Source of the DNA: Tachypleus tridentatus
Lineage: Eukaryota; Arthropoda; Merostomata; Xiphosura; Limulidae
DNA length: 64,000 nucleotides
Assembly (NCBI RefSeq): GCF_004210375.1
Contig: NC_134837.1
Location: 162,357,310 to 162,421,309 of the forward strand
Direction of reading: 5' to 3'
Of this stretch, positions 48,276 through 60,496 are shown one piece after another (the first letter of the stretch is position 1; every line of letters starts with the position of its first letter). Both the position numbers and the translations under genes were made by a program. The notes beneath the pieces are model-generated. The model was not told where the DNA came from and did no database searches. It saw nothing but the letters and a program-made list of their open reading frames with translations.

Positions 48276-49221
48276 AAGTCTCAAAGGATATAAGTTAAAG
48301 TATACCCTAAGTCACTCTTAGTTAATCCTTTCATTCTATAACCGAGACAAAGAAAAATTAGGATGCTATTTTAATACTTTGTTTGCTGAACATGTGAACT
48401 CTCTGGGGTATTACAAACACAGAGCAGCTAATTTGCTGCTCATACATGTTAAAGTACCACTGTGGAAGCAGATTTCTGCCTTTGAATACAAATATTTTAG
48501 TATACATGAATTAACCTATCTTTTATAACAAACGGGAGAAAGCTTATGTATTGTTGTGTTTTAATATATATATCTTCTTTCTGGTGCTTACAATAGTTCA
48601 TTTGTTGGTTCTTTCCGGCTTTGAAGCCTATAGCGATGGGGTTTTATATAAATCTGTATAATAGTATCGGCTAGATTATCAAGATAGAATATATGTGACA
48701 AAGCAAAACGATTTCTCATCTTTTAAAAATAACCCATTTTGTACTATCTGTAGATTAGTTCATTCCAAATACCAATAAAAATTAATGATATAATTTGGTT
48801 TTCAGTTTGGGTCAGTAGATTCCCAATTACATTAGGTTATAAATCTCTACGTGAATCATTTGAAAAACATTACATTAAAACTTCACGGATAAAATAATTA
48901 CTCAATCAAACGTTAATTTGTATCTCGCCGCTATGGGAATTGTGAACACTGAACAACGCGTAATTTTTTTTAGATATATAGAATAATTGATACGTTGCCC
49001 TATATCTATACACAGCTTAAAGTAATTTTCTTTAGCAAATATATTATTTCTTTTCTTATATTAGTTGAAATTATCATAAATTCCACAATACTTGCAAAAG
49101 TTACTTTTAATTGCTCGTTTGTTGTTATGTCTTTTATCGTGTATGTTACTTAAGTTTAAACTGTATGACATTAATCTGAGTACAAAAATAAGTTAGAAAT
49201 ATTGCTTTTTAAGTCTTTTCT
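48276..49221. other. Intergenic, nothing recognised
   Basis: AT-rich, no ORF or repeat recognised. Confidence 0.5.
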
Positions 49222-49230
49222 ATTTGAAAT

Positions 49231-49440
49231 TCTCCGTTGTACCAAACATGCTCGCCATTTCAACCGTGGGGGCGTTATAATGTAACGATCAATCCCACTA
49301 TTCGTTGGTAAAAGAGTAGCCCAAGAGTTGGCGGTGGGTGGTGATGACTAGCTGCCTTCCCTCTAGTCTTACACTGCTAAATTAGGAACGGCTAGCGCAA
49401 ATAGTCCTCGAGTAGCTTTGCGCGAAATTCAAAAACAAAC
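49231..49440 (+). repeat. SINE-1, 5'-truncated insertion with target duplication
   Basis: Lacks the A and B boxes, starting just before accaaacatgctcgcc. It is nevertheless flanked by atttgaaat at 49222-49230 and 49441-49449, so truncation occurred during insertion. Confidence 0.92.
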
Positions 49441-49964
49441 ATTTGAAATATAAAATAAACAGCTGAAAGAGAGAATTTTAACTCACTCATGATAGCAAAT
49501 AAACATTTTCGTTTACATTTACGAGCACATAAAAAGCGATATATAACGTACCGTAGTAATTATATAATAATTAAAACTATGTAACTTGAATTATGGCGAA
49601 GAACACTATGATATGAAAATTACAAGTAGATAACATTAAGTTATTTATTACAATAATTCATTTTCATTAAAGATATATTGTTGTTAATTCTATCCTTTAT
49701 TTTTGACTTTATATCTTTAATATTTAATAAAAATCATACTATTACCTTAATTTACCTTTAAGTTCAACTGTAATTACTAGCCATTAAAACTAAATTTTAC
49801 GATAGCTAAAACGTAACTTCAAATAATTTAGTTTAATTTGTTTTCATTCTAATAAGACTGTTAAACATGAGTCTGTTCAAACATTTTAAGGTCAGTCAAA
49901 AAAGTAGAAACTACATAGTTTGATGTCCACTAGCATAGCTAGGAAAGTTAGGCCCACGTGCATA
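49441..49964. other. Intergenic, nothing recognised
   Basis: AT-rich without features. Confidence 0.5.
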
Positions 49965-49976
49965 AAAAGTAATTGA

Positions 49977-50252
49977 TTTGTTTGTTTGTTTTGGAATTTC
50001 GCACAAAGCTACTCGAGGGCTATCTGTGCTAGCCGTCCCTAATTTAGCAGTGTAAGACTAGAGGGAAGGCAGCTAGTCATCACCACCCACCGCCAACTCT
50101 TGGGCTACTCTTTTACCAACGAATAGTGGGATTGACCGTCACATTATACACCCCCACGCTGGGAGGGCGAGCATGTTTAGCGCGACGCGGGCACGAACCC
50201 GCGACCCTCGGATTACGAGTCGCACGCCTTACGCGCTCGGCCATGCCGGGCC
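49977..50252 (-). repeat. SINE-1, CpG-rich young subfamily, 12-bp target duplication
   Basis: aaaagtaattga is duplicated at 49965-49976 and 50253-50264. Reverse head gcgctcggccatgccgggcc and tagcgcgacgcgggcacg identify the CpG-rich subfamily. Confidence 0.96.
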
Positions 50253-50264
50253 AAAAGTAATTGA

Positions 50265-52574
50265 AACTTCCTACATTTATTTTCCTTTTCGGCAATTCTC
50301 AAGTTTGCCAGGTCCTTCGACCCTTGACCAGTAGTTTCTGGGTTTACAATGATATACTTGACAAGTATATACCACTGACAAGTACCTACCATTTGGGATT
50401 TTAAAAAAATACCCATTTTATTAAAATAAAAACTTGGTGTTTCTCGTTAAAGTTTTTAATAGCACAATTTATTTTTTTTCACCGAGAAAAATAATGTTGG
50501 AAGTTGTTGAGATTTATTCAAGTATTTGGAAAATAAAAATGATTTTTTCACTTCTAGAAGTGCTGTATACGCATATTACATTAGGATCATCACTCCTCTA
50601 TTTTATTTAATATCTTTCAATAGCAATAACTGCTATTTCGCATATGTTTAACATTTTTACTTGAAATAAAATACAATACTCGGAAAAAGAAAAAAAGCAA
50701 TAATAAAAATAATATAAAGAAAAGCAAACTGTAACATACCACTATTGAAAATAGGTCATTATGCCATTTCGGTTCGAAAATTTCTTATGTGTCAAAATAA
50801 AGAAAAAATTATGGCGAAAGACAAAATTAAAAGATAAGTTATATAAAGAACTAACATAAGATAATGTGTCCATTTCATAAAGGTTTGATAAAATGCTGAA
50901 ACATTTTATATATTGATGTATTTTTGTACGAAAACAAACTCTTTTAAGAGGAATTAATTTAGCTCAATAAAACCTGTTTTCAATTTCCTTTTTCCTTTGC
51001 TTATTATTTATAAAGACAACTAGAAGATTGAATAATAAAGACTGCTATAAAATTAAACAAATAGTTTATTGCAGAGATGTTCCTGTATCTTATTTTGAAA
51101 CAACGTGAAATATTTTATAGTTAACAAGACAGAGATTAATCAAAAGGATCACCAGTTCATGAGTAGGACGCCTGTGGTCAGGAAAATTTAATTTGCCTTG
51201 CAAAGTAGACCACCGTAGGCGCAATTTACGGACCTCCCGCGATTTGTTGCTGTCTGAATTTGTTTTCAATCATAAATGGCCAAAATCCGAATTTCGCAAA
51301 TTTACAAAGAAAGGTTGCAAAGATGTGAAATATTAAAGAATGAAGAACCTGTCAGATTTTCATGAACCCCGTATTGTGATGAAATACGTCTACAGTTGAA
51401 TGTTTGTGAAAACTTAACAGGTGAAAATTTAATGTTATTCCTAAGAAGATTCTATAGATGACACAATGAGGTAAAAAACGTTAACATCAATCCCGAGATA
51501 TTACGTTTAACATCAGCTTAATTATATATTTAAGGCATGATTATCTCGATCAAGCCTTTGTATATATAAGTGGGTACAAAGCTCTACAAGTGGGTAGATT
51601 GATGGGTAAATAATTTACTGCTTTTAATTCATCTTATTGTCTGCTTAAAGAAAATCAATTCTAGCATACACCAATAGTTATTTACTTCTTTCATAACACT
51701 GTATTACCAGAATCACTCAATGTATGAGGTTCTCGATTATAACGTACCGTACAACAATCTTGGACCTGTAGACATGTTGCGTTAATTATATACGCAACGG
51801 GATAGCTATGTACTCTGTTACTCCCACTGTCTTATCCTATCAGCTTGATTCCCATAGACCGTAATTAATGATGCTTTAATGACAGAGTTTTCAAGAGTGT
51901 TGAAGTACAACAGGCTTCACTAAAAGAAAAAACAACTATCATGGGAGGTAGTTTTTGGTGGTCAATTTTGATAACGTTTAATGCCTTAAACTTAGTCGTC
52001 TTTGCCATTTAAATTTCATTTTTTTTCTGAGAAAGGGGGAAGATGCGTAAGGTTTCAGTTCATTATTGTATTCATTTAAAATGCTAACGAAACAAAGACC
52101 CATGCTGAGTGAAATCTGATATGAGACGCTGTTATAGGTTGTGGTGACCCAGAAATGTCACCAATGGGCAAAGAAAACATTGCAAAAATATCAGTATTGA
52201 AATCATGTGATGTAACAATGAGGTCCTCTAAAAGTACAATAAAACATTAATACTTAAATCTATATAACCTATCATGGAATTAAATATTTTTATATTAAAT
52301 TTGTTATTAAACCATATTAATCGTATGACAGTTTGACACGCTCCCAATTTACTTGTTTCTATGTTAGTATTGCCATCTAGTGAGTAACCGTAGAAGTTTC
52401 ATAGAACAAACGACACAAGAACGAGAATCTCAAAATTTACTAACTCCTGTTTGTTATAATTATTTAAAATATAATATTTTAATAGTTTTGCTTTCTGAAA
52501 ACACATTGTTTACAGTGCAATGTTTTAAGAAAAAGTTCACATTTATATAAAGTGAAGTCATATATATTAATCCT
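50265..52574. other. Intergenic, nothing recognised
   Basis: AT-rich. A less AT-rich part at about 51140-51300 has no recognised coding sequence. Confidence 0.45.
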
Positions 52575-52680
52575 GTCACCTGGTTCGACAGCGTCAAGAA
52601 CTTACAACGTTAAAATCCAGGATTTGATTTCTAATAGTGAGCACGCCATATAGCTCAATGAAGTCTTACTCTAAAAATAC
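52575..52680 (+). repeat. SINE-2 relic, diverged
   Basis: cctggttcgacagcgtcaag, acttacaacgttaaaatcca and atagtgagcacgcc follow SINE-2 order. Confidence 0.6.
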
Positions 52681-54223
52681 AAACAGCTGAATGAAAATTC
52701 ATACATTTCCATCGTACCTAACAATTAAAATGTAGAAATGTTTATAAACTGGTGTTGTTAATCTACCTTTATAAATTAATGTTATTGAAATTACTTAGCA
52801 CTTATAATTCATGGTTATAACCCAGGAAGTATTCTAATGAGTTTTTTTATTATCAGTAAGATAAAATTAACCGACTGGAAGGTCGGTGCAAGTTGTGCAT
52901 TACGGTGCTTAACTGAAGATGGCTTTCAGTTGAATACACACGCTATTCTAAGAGTTTGGTGTGATTCCAATAACTTCTGGCAGTTTCTATTTCATAACGA
53001 AGACCAATTTTTATTCTTTCGTTAGGCCAATCTAAGACAACCTTAGAAGACTCTGCCACGTTATTTCTCAATAATGGAAAATTTTCGTAAAAAAATGGTC
53101 TTATTGCTGTCCAGGTGGAAGCTTTCTTTAACAATCCCATCTCGAAATGGACATTATTTTACCATCTTTACTGCTAGCGTAACCCTGTTAATAGACATTA
53201 CTTTATCACCTTTACGGCTGGCATGACTCTGTTAATTCACATAAAAGTATTCTGGAACACAGAAGTAGTTAAAACAAGGCTCACATCATTATGTTATAAA
53301 ATATTCCACTGCCTGATACTTTATAATACTCTAGTTATTCTCAAGAATTATTCAAAGAGACCAGAGGGTCATAATCCTTCTAATACAAACAGAAGGCTGC
53401 GTAACTATGAATGTGAGGCTCTTTATTCTCACTACAGAGAAGTGTCTTTCTCATCTGTAGCTTGTATACACAATATAAGTTCCGAGAAAATCTCTTGTCT
53501 ATCAAATAGAGCTACATTTTTGAGAAAAACAGGGTGTCATAACTAATGTCATTTCATCACCTAGTCATCTAGAAAGCTTGTATGCTGTGACATCTAGATT
53601 GCTTGACAAATTGACTCAAAGTTTGGTATGACAAGGAACCTTATTAATTCATCATTTTCCTTATCAGGCAGGTAGGGATGATCTTTCATTTAGCAGTGGC
53701 CAAATAGATAGGAGTTCTGGCTGGTAGGGTCCGTAATAAGCCACAAACTGACTTTATAGAGCAAAAAAAACAGAGCTTAAAATGCCATCATGTCAACCCG
53801 TCTTCTGATAAATTAGAATTTCTGTTAACAACATTGGATCAAAAGCTACAGCCTTGTTGAACAGCACCGAATCTTTATTGTAAACATGATATTAAATGAT
53901 GAAAGAGAATAGGTGTAATATCTTTCACAGCATGACAAAAGCACATATCTTACGCTGGAACAAGTGTCTCCAAAGTGTCTCTGAACATTCTAGTTAAAAT
54001 CAGGTTTCGATTGTAAACTTCTTTAATGGACGTCTCAGAAATACACAGATTCTCCTTCAGCAAATCTGTGATACCTGAAGGGGATAATTTCAGTATAATT
54101 ACTAATATCAGAATACAATAAATAGTGTTAGTAATCTATAAAATATTTGATTTATAAAAGAGAGAAAGCTATTTCAATAAAGTAAAGGGGAAAAAAGAGT
54201 TGGAATTTTTCTTAATAATTGGA
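52681..54223. other. Intergenic with a two-unit tandem duplication
   Basis: Contains the 44-bp tandem pair at 53151-53238 and a 107-residue + frame at 53223-53546 without any recognised domain. Confidence 0.4.
53151..53238. repeat. Two-unit tandem repeat, 44-bp period
   Basis: acattattttaccatcttta and acattactttatcaccttta start the two units, which continue in parallel to ctgttaatag and ctgttaattc. Several substitutions separate them. Confidence 0.7.
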
Positions 54224-54625
54224 TTTTTGTTTGTTTGAATTTCATGGAAAGCTGTCTGCGATAGTCGTCCCTAATTTAACCGTGAAAGAGTAGAGGGAAG
54301 GCATCTAGCTACTCATCACTACCCATCACTAACTCTTGGACTACTCTTTCACCACGCTCCACAGTGGCACAGCGTTATGTTTGCGGACTCACGCCACTAA
54401 AAGGTGGGTTTCGATACTCTTGGTGGGCAGAGCACAGATAGCCATATGTGTAGCTTTATGTTCAATTTCATACAACAACTCTTTCACCAATGAATAGTGG
54501 GACTTACCGTAACATTATGACATCCCCACGGCTGAAAGGACGAGCATGTTTTTTTGGTACCGGAGATTAGAAACCACACTTCGTAGATTGGGAGTTGAGG
54601 GCCCAAACCACCTGGCCATACCTGT
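54224..54625 (-). repeat. SINE-1 interrupted by a SINE-2
   Basis: Reverse SINE-1: left part to actctttcacca (54354), right part resuming at 54478 and ending cacctggccatacctg. The middle is a SINE-2 insertion. Confidence 0.92.
54355..54477 (+). repeat. SINE-2 nested in SINE-1, 12-bp target duplication
   Basis: cgctccacagtggcacagcg head, gggtttcgatactcttgg, tagctttatgttcaattt tail. actctttcacca is duplicated at 54343-54354 and 54478-54489. Confidence 0.95.
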
Positions 54626-54671
54626 ATTTTCATTCATTCTAATCATTATCTCCACAAGATAGTTTCTAAGG

Positions 54672-54951
54672 ATTTGATTGTTTGTTTTGAATTTCGCGCA
54701 AAGCTACTCGAGGGCTATCTGCGCTAGCCATCCCTAATTTAGCAGTGTAAGACTAGAGGGAAGGCAGCCAGTCATCACCACCCACCGCCAACTCTTGGGC
54801 TACTCTTTTACCAACGAATAGTGAGATTGACCGTCACATTATAACACCCCCACGGCTGAAAGGGTGAGCATGTTTGGTGCGACCTGGATTCGATCCCGCG
54901 ACCCTCGGATTACGAGTCGAACGCCTTAACACGCTTGGCTATGCCGAGCCC
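54672..54951 (-). repeat. SINE-1, full length, 11-bp target duplication
   Basis: agtttctaagg is duplicated at 54661-54671 and 54952-54962. Reverse SINE-1 with all body blocks. Confidence 0.96.
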
Positions 54952-55259
54952 AGTTTCTAAGGCAACGAGGTTTGATGACGTTTCGTTGTGAGAGTATATA
55001 GAAGAGTTAAGTGGAATTTAAAGTTCAGTGTTTCAGAAATTCCCATACATTCCAAAGCACGTACTTGTAAGTGGTGATAAGTCTTGTTTATATAAACAGT
55101 TTTGCAACCACCACATGAATATTTATATACAACCTTTGAATGTAAGAGCGAAGGTAAGATGTATTTAGTTCTAAAATATTACTGATACGAAGCGACGATT
55201 TGTAGATAATGTGGAGTCAAATCTGAGAGTAGAAAGACCTAGATAGCTTATTGAGATGG

Positions 55260-55505
55260 GTTTTAACTTATATTATGTGTATCTGATTTAAGCCAAGCTT
55301 TTGCTACCTTAATTTCTAAGGCTCTGCTAGATAAACTATACATTATGGATATAATGGGAAAGTTACATGATTGTTTTATAAATTACTTGAGTAATAGGAT
55401 TACAATAACATGAGTTGGAGAAATAATGAGTGATAAATGACAATAAAGTGTGATGTTCTACAAGGTTCTGTTTTGGGTTCACTCCTGTTTAATATATATT
55501 GTAAA
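55260..55505 (+). pseudogene. Non-LTR retrotransposon (LINE) reverse-transcriptase fragment
   Basis: In broken + frames the sequence reads LSQAFATLISKALLDKLYI, then GKLHDCFINYLSNRITIT, and after a frameshift a segment ending GSVLGSLLF. This is the part of a LINE reverse transcriptase leading to the 'QGSVLGPLLF' block, before the catalytic YADD, which is missing. A Jockey/CR1-type element is likely. About 250 bp survive, abutting a gag relic on the opposite strand. Confidence 0.65.
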
Positions 55506-55599
55506 TATAGGTATAGATGGCAGTCATTTTTTTTTAGAAAACTGGTTTTCTGGATTCAAGTGTAATCATCAGTTGCTTCCTCTAGTGTTTCAACTTTCT

Positions 55600-56330
55600 T
55601 TCATCCAAATAAGTTTTGAGAGCGTCACTTGCACAACATTTAAATTCCTCTGTTAGACATAACTGTCTTAGTTTGACGAAACTATTGCCGATATGCATAA
55701 AATTACACCACCGATCAAAGTAAACCTCTTTAGTAAATTCAATGTAAGTTTGATTATCTTGTTTACAATAACCTCGAAACTTTTAGTGATAACCTTCCAA
55801 TATTAACTCGAATGATTTGAGAATAACTGCTTTAACCTTATCATAATCCATACAATCCTTTAAAAAAAACAAAAAGCATACGCTTCTTGTGTTTTACCAG
55901 ATAAAACACTTAAAAATAATAATGAGCATTTTTCAGTGGGCCATTCCATAGTTTGGCAAGCTTTCTCAAAATTTTGGATATATCTTTCAACTTCATTTTT
56001 GTTAAATGGTGGTTCAAAGTAGTCATGTTTCCATAATCTATCGGAGATGGGTCTAATTACCATTTCTTTCAACCTAATTTTTTCTCGGCTTCTGTACATG
56101 CTTGTTCAGCCTCGAGATGTTTACCTTCTCTTTCTGCTTCGATAAGGGGTTGTTCTTTCCGAGCTTCAATGCGGACTTGTTCAAGCTCAATTTTTAAATT
56201 GGATTTCTAACTTATCTTTATCACACAGCTCTGGTTGGCTAGTGGAAACACTAACGTATTCCCCAAACGCTTTCTCAGACAACAAATTGTTATCGACTAA
56301 CAATTCAATAATATGCTTTTTTAGTTTATT
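55600..56330 (-). pseudogene. LTR-retrotransposon gag-like relic (SCAN-like region)
   Basis: The minus strand has an open piece at 55860-56099 that resembles the SCAN-like capsid region of Gag proteins in Ty3/gypsy-type elements: a proline-containing start, an FEK segment, a tryptophan-proline pair and a GKTQEAY end. Upstream, at about 56100-56220, is a charged glutamate/arginine-rich heptad region in another frame, as is usual at the N-terminus of this family. Downstream, at about 55650-55850, are further matching blocks with a stop and frame breaks. No protease, polymerase or LTR was identified, so it is an inactive fragment. Confidence 0.7.
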
Positions 56331-57042
56331 TTTTCTGATTGATTATTTTAATCTCTGATTTTAAGATATTGGCAATTTGGAGCAATTCACTTTTGTTATA
56401 TTTTTCTCATAGTTCGAGAGAGAATGATTCAAGAAAATCATGATAATGAGACATAGACAGATCTTGTCGGCACTGATAATTATAAATCGAATTATGATTT
56501 GAATTTGAACTTATTTCGAATTCTGTTTCTGATTCGGGTATCGGACACAAGTTTCAATTTATTATGCTACGTATTATAATTTCAAATAACCGGAAATTTG
56601 AATTTGAGTTTAGAAGTTAAATAAATGTTAATATGTATTACATTTATGGTATTTCCCAACAACACTGATACGCACAATTTTCTCTCTTAACATAAAAATA
56701 TTTTAATATACAAAAAAATGCAATTTATAATAATGGTTATTGCAAATAATTAATAGAAATAATTATTTATATACAAAAAGTTTACAAACTGACAAACAAT
56801 AATCAGTTTTATATCTAGTCTGGAACTTAATATTTTATCGACGGTCCAGGTTCACGAGACGCAAATTACTTTTATGTTGATACACAAATATACTTCACTT
56901 GACGGAAATGCTAGATAGTTGTATTCTTGTTTGGCCTAACGCAGTTGTACAAGTTTTCTTTTCACAGGGAAAGATAGTTATCTAATGTATTCGTAGAAAT
57001 ACTAACGTTCAAAGTTAATTTTCTGAAGTTAAATGGTTCTTA
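56331..57042. other. Intergenic, nothing recognised
   Basis: AT-rich; the near part may still belong to the gag relic. Confidence 0.4.
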
Positions 57043-57469
57043 ATGATCGAAATTTATAAATATTTCTTGTCAAATTATGCAGTTTTCCGTTTTATGTGCG
57101 TTAATTACATTTATAGCTTTGAGGCTTATAGTGTAGTACCTGGGATTGACAAAGCTGTCACTTGGCGTCTTTTGATAGCTTGCCATTATATACCAGTCAA
57201 GCGAGATTCTGAAACGCTCCACAATACTCTAAAACACGCTAGTATTTTCGTAAAACACATATTGTTGATTCTTGCTCGTGAGAATCTTCTACAAATTTAA
57301 ATAAAAGACGGGACTTGCGCAATACACATCCAACATTATACGTCATATGCATAAAACCTATACTGAAATAAACGTAGGCATTAAGCTATGTGTATAATAG
57401 TAATTCTGCTACAACTTCAAAATGAAACTAAGGTCCATATGCTACTACTTTTGCCAGCACTTACCGCAA

Positions 57470-58010
57470 ACAATATCTTTATGGTAAACCACTCCAAACT
57501 TGCAAGTCACTTGTTAATGCTTTGATTTCAGGAAATGAGAAGTGCTTTAAGCTGCTTTTGTGATAGAGGATCACGTTCTCGCAGCTGCTTTTCTCCCCTA
57601 GTTTAAACTGATTTGGATTTGCTCTAACGCTGGAAAAGAAACTACAAGAAAGAAAAGATGGTTAAAATCTTTCAAAAAAGATGGAAGATAGCGATTATGA
57701 GAGTTCAGCAAATGCTGATTTAAGTGAATTTCCGTTATTTTTGAGCACTGAGGAAAATGACGATGAATATTTCTTCATGTGCTTTAAGCAACAAAGAAAA
57801 TCTGTAAGTAATTCATCCCAAAGTAAAAGATAAAATAACACTGTTCCTAAGAACAGTCTACTTCAAATGATATAGAATCAAACATGTTCTCTTCATCAGC
57901 TGTTAAATCTTTCTTTATTTACTTCAGTACACCCATTCCATCGCGTGCAGCTGTAGAGCACAGTTTTTCAACAATTTCGAAAAGCTGATGCTAATGAAGT
58001 CAATAACTAA
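57470..58010 (+). pseudogene. hAT-superfamily transposase, C-terminal relic
   Basis: Broken + frames read KSLVNALISGNEK, then DHVLAAAFLP, a stop and FKLIWICSNAG. This is followed by an acidic serine-rich linker and, at about 57900-57990, AVKSFFIYFSTPIPSRAAVE followed by HSFSTISK. The last block is the hAT C-terminal dimerisation region (consensus around NTPIPSSAAVERLFS). Stops and frameshifts interrupt it. It could derive from an autonomous partner of a hAT element, but no terminal repeats were found next to it. Confidence 0.7.
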
Positions 58011-58095
58011 TTAAAACAATAGTATAATTGAACAAATCAGAAGAGACGTAATACCTTCTAACATTAAAGATTCTTTATTTAATATTAGCTCATTT

Positions 58096-58315
58096 AGTCC
58101 TCCGTAATTTAGCAGTGAAAGGCTAGAAGGAAGGCAGCTAGTCATCACCACCCTCCACCAACTCTTGGGCTACTCCTATACCAACGAATAATGGAATAGA
58201 CTGCACATCATAACGTCTCTACAGCTGAAAGGGCGAGCATGTGTGGAGGGACGGTGATTCGAATCCGTGACTCAGAATACCACTCAAGTCATCTAACCAC
58301 CACGACATGGCTATG
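58096..58315 (-). repeat. SINE-1, tail-truncated, diverged
   Basis: Reverse body from cctccgtaatttagcagtg through ggtgattcgaatccgtg, ending ccaccacgacatggc at the head. Confidence 0.9.
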
Positions 58316-58351
58316 TTTTATATATATGTATTAGATCTTTTCCTTTAGATA

Positions 58352-58529
58352 TGTCGCGGGATCGAATCTCCATCACACCAAACATGCTCTCTGTTTCAGC
58401 AGTAGGAGCGTTATATGGTGACGGTCAATCCCACTATTCGTTGGTATACACTATACACTGCTGAATTAGGGACGGCTAGCGCAGATAGCCCTCGAGTAAC
58501 TTTGCGCGAAATTCAAAAACAAACCAAAC
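58352..58529 (+). repeat. SINE-1, 5'-truncated with internal deletion
   Basis: Starts gtcgcgggatcgaatctcc. The body jumps from cccactattcgttggta to cactgctgaattagg, losing about 80 bp. Confidence 0.92.
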
Positions 58530-58550
58530 CTATAGATACTATTATTTAAT

Positions 58551-58821
58551 GGGCCTGGCATGGCCAAGCGCGTAAGGCGTGTGACTCGTAATCTGAGGGT
58601 CGCGGGTTCGCGCCCAAGTCGCGCCAGACATGCTCGCCCTCCCAGCCGTGGAGGCGTTATAATGTGACGGTCAATCCCACTATTCGTTGGTAAAAGAGTA
58701 GCCCAAAAGTTGGCGGTGGGTGGTGATGACTAGCTGCCTTCCCTCTAGTCTTACACTGCTAAATTAGGGACGGCTAGCATAGATAGCCCTCGAGTAGCTT
58801 TGTGCGAAATTCCAACCAACA
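58551..58821 (+). repeat. SINE-1, CpG-rich young subfamily, 13-bp target duplication
   Basis: actattatttaat is duplicated at 58538-58550 and 58822-58834. Head ggcctggcatggccaagcgc and B-box region gggttcgcgcccaag. Confidence 0.96.
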
Positions 58822-58834
58822 ACTATTATTTAAT

Positions 58835-59083
58835 GTATTGAAGACTGTATAAATATGGATAAGCTTTTCTAATAATTTTTAATGTGTTATTGTAGCAATA
58901 AAATAATACCATTTGCCAATAAATCTGCATTTTTCTTTATTACATTATCCAAAAACAAATTATCGTGAAAAATGTCAATTTCGAAAGTAGCGGTAGCGCT
59001 GCTATATTTATCATTTAAAGCGACAACAATATCGCCGCTGTATTTTTGCTGTCAAGCGGTAGCAGCTCGATATCTCAAAGGTA
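58835..59083. other. Short unassigned stretch
   Basis: Contains agcggtagcgctgctat and similar GC-richer words near 58990-59070, not assigned to any element. Confidence 0.4.
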
Positions 59084-59367
59084 CCTTTGTTTGTTTGTTT
59101 CTAAATTTCGCGCAAAGCTACTAGAGGGCTATCTGCGCTAGCCGTCCCTAATTCAGTAGTGTAAGACTCGGGGGAAGACAGCTAGTCATCACTACACACC
59201 GCCAAACTCTTGCGCTATTTTTTACCAACGAATAATGGGATTGACCGTAACATTATAACACTCTTACGGCTGAATGGGCGAGCATGTTTGGTGCGACCGG
59301 GATTCGAACACGCAACCCTCAGATTACGAAGGGAACGCCTTAACCCACCTGGCCATGCCGGGCCCGT
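59084..59367 (-). repeat. SINE-1, full length, 7-bp target duplication
   Basis: aaaggta is present at 59077-59083 and 59368-59374. Reverse head cacctggccatgccgggccc. Confidence 0.94.
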
Positions 59368-59374
59368 AAAGGTA

Positions 59375-60132
59375 GCGCGCAGTGTAATATCTATATGTGG
59401 GATAATGCAAATTATTAGATTTCATTTGTTTTGCAGATTGTTTTTGTGTTTTTTGACGTGTCTGTGTTTTTCTTAGTTTGTTTAGTTTGTACAACAGCTG
59501 TAACAAAGAACAGATTTATGTTAGTAAGGCAGTGAACTAAATGTGCAAATTCTTCATCGATATTTTCTGTGATGCATACAGTGTAGGCTAAACGTAGGAA
59601 GCTTGTTTAGCGTGTATAGTTTTTGATCGATTACTTAATTAAAAAATCAGTTTCCATCACTTCCGCTGTGTGGAGTTTTTCTGCGAATTATAGTGGCGAA
59701 GTCTGATGGGGGAGATGTGTCTGATGTGTAATTTTTTTAAATATTTTCTCTTTGTAGATTGTTTATATGTTAGAAGAATTTGGTTGTTTATCTTGACAAA
59801 TAAAACAGTAAAGTACATATCTAAGTCAAAAAGAAAACTTATATAATGAAGTGACTATGGCGTGTTGTTCTATGCGATTTAAGAAAAGAGTGACTAAAGT
59901 GCCCGATAATGGGTTTCCATACAACAAGTCCGTGTAAGTTAGAAAGTACAAATATCTCTATTGAAAGCAACTATATGTGGCTAGCTGTAACAGTTCGACT
60001 AGATGTTTCATTTTTATGTTGATTCTCATTTAGAGTCTTGCGAAATAATTTCTATAGTACGTTATATTGACTCATGACAAGGCTTTTAAGGGAATATGTT
60101 TGTGAATCAAAACTATACATAACGGCGTTACT
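59375..60132. other. Intergenic, nothing recognised
   Basis: AT-rich with no gene recognised. Confidence 0.45.
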
Positions 60133-60144
60133 GTCTACACTATG

Positions 60145-60422
60145 GGCCTGGCATGGCCAAGCGCGTAAGGCGTGCGACTCACAATCCGAGGGTCGCGGGT
60201 TCGCGCACGCGTCGCGCTAAACATGCTCGCCCTCCCAGCCGTGGGGGTGTATAATGTGACGGTCAATCCCACTATTCGTTGGTAAAAGAGTAGCCCAAGA
60301 GTTGGCGGTGGGTGGTGATGACTAACTGCCTTCCCTCTAGTCTTACACTGCTAAATTAGGGACGGCTAGCACAGATAGCCCTCGAGTAGCTTTGTGCGAA
60401 ATTCCAAAACAAACAAACAAAA
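60145..60422 (+). repeat. SINE-1, CpG-rich young subfamily, 12-bp target duplication
   Basis: gtctacactatg is perfectly duplicated at 60133-60144 and 60423-60434. Nearly identical over its length to the copy at 19066. Confidence 0.97.
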
Positions 60423-60496
60423 GTCTACACTATGTGATCATTGTGGGAGGTGTGAAGTGTTTTTAACTGGGTGCTTGTTTTGGAAACTCAAGTGGA

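Noticed and set aside
53223..53546. 107-residue + ORF as a gene
   Set aside because: Starts within a tandem duplication, has no domain and composition like the surrounding noncoding DNA.
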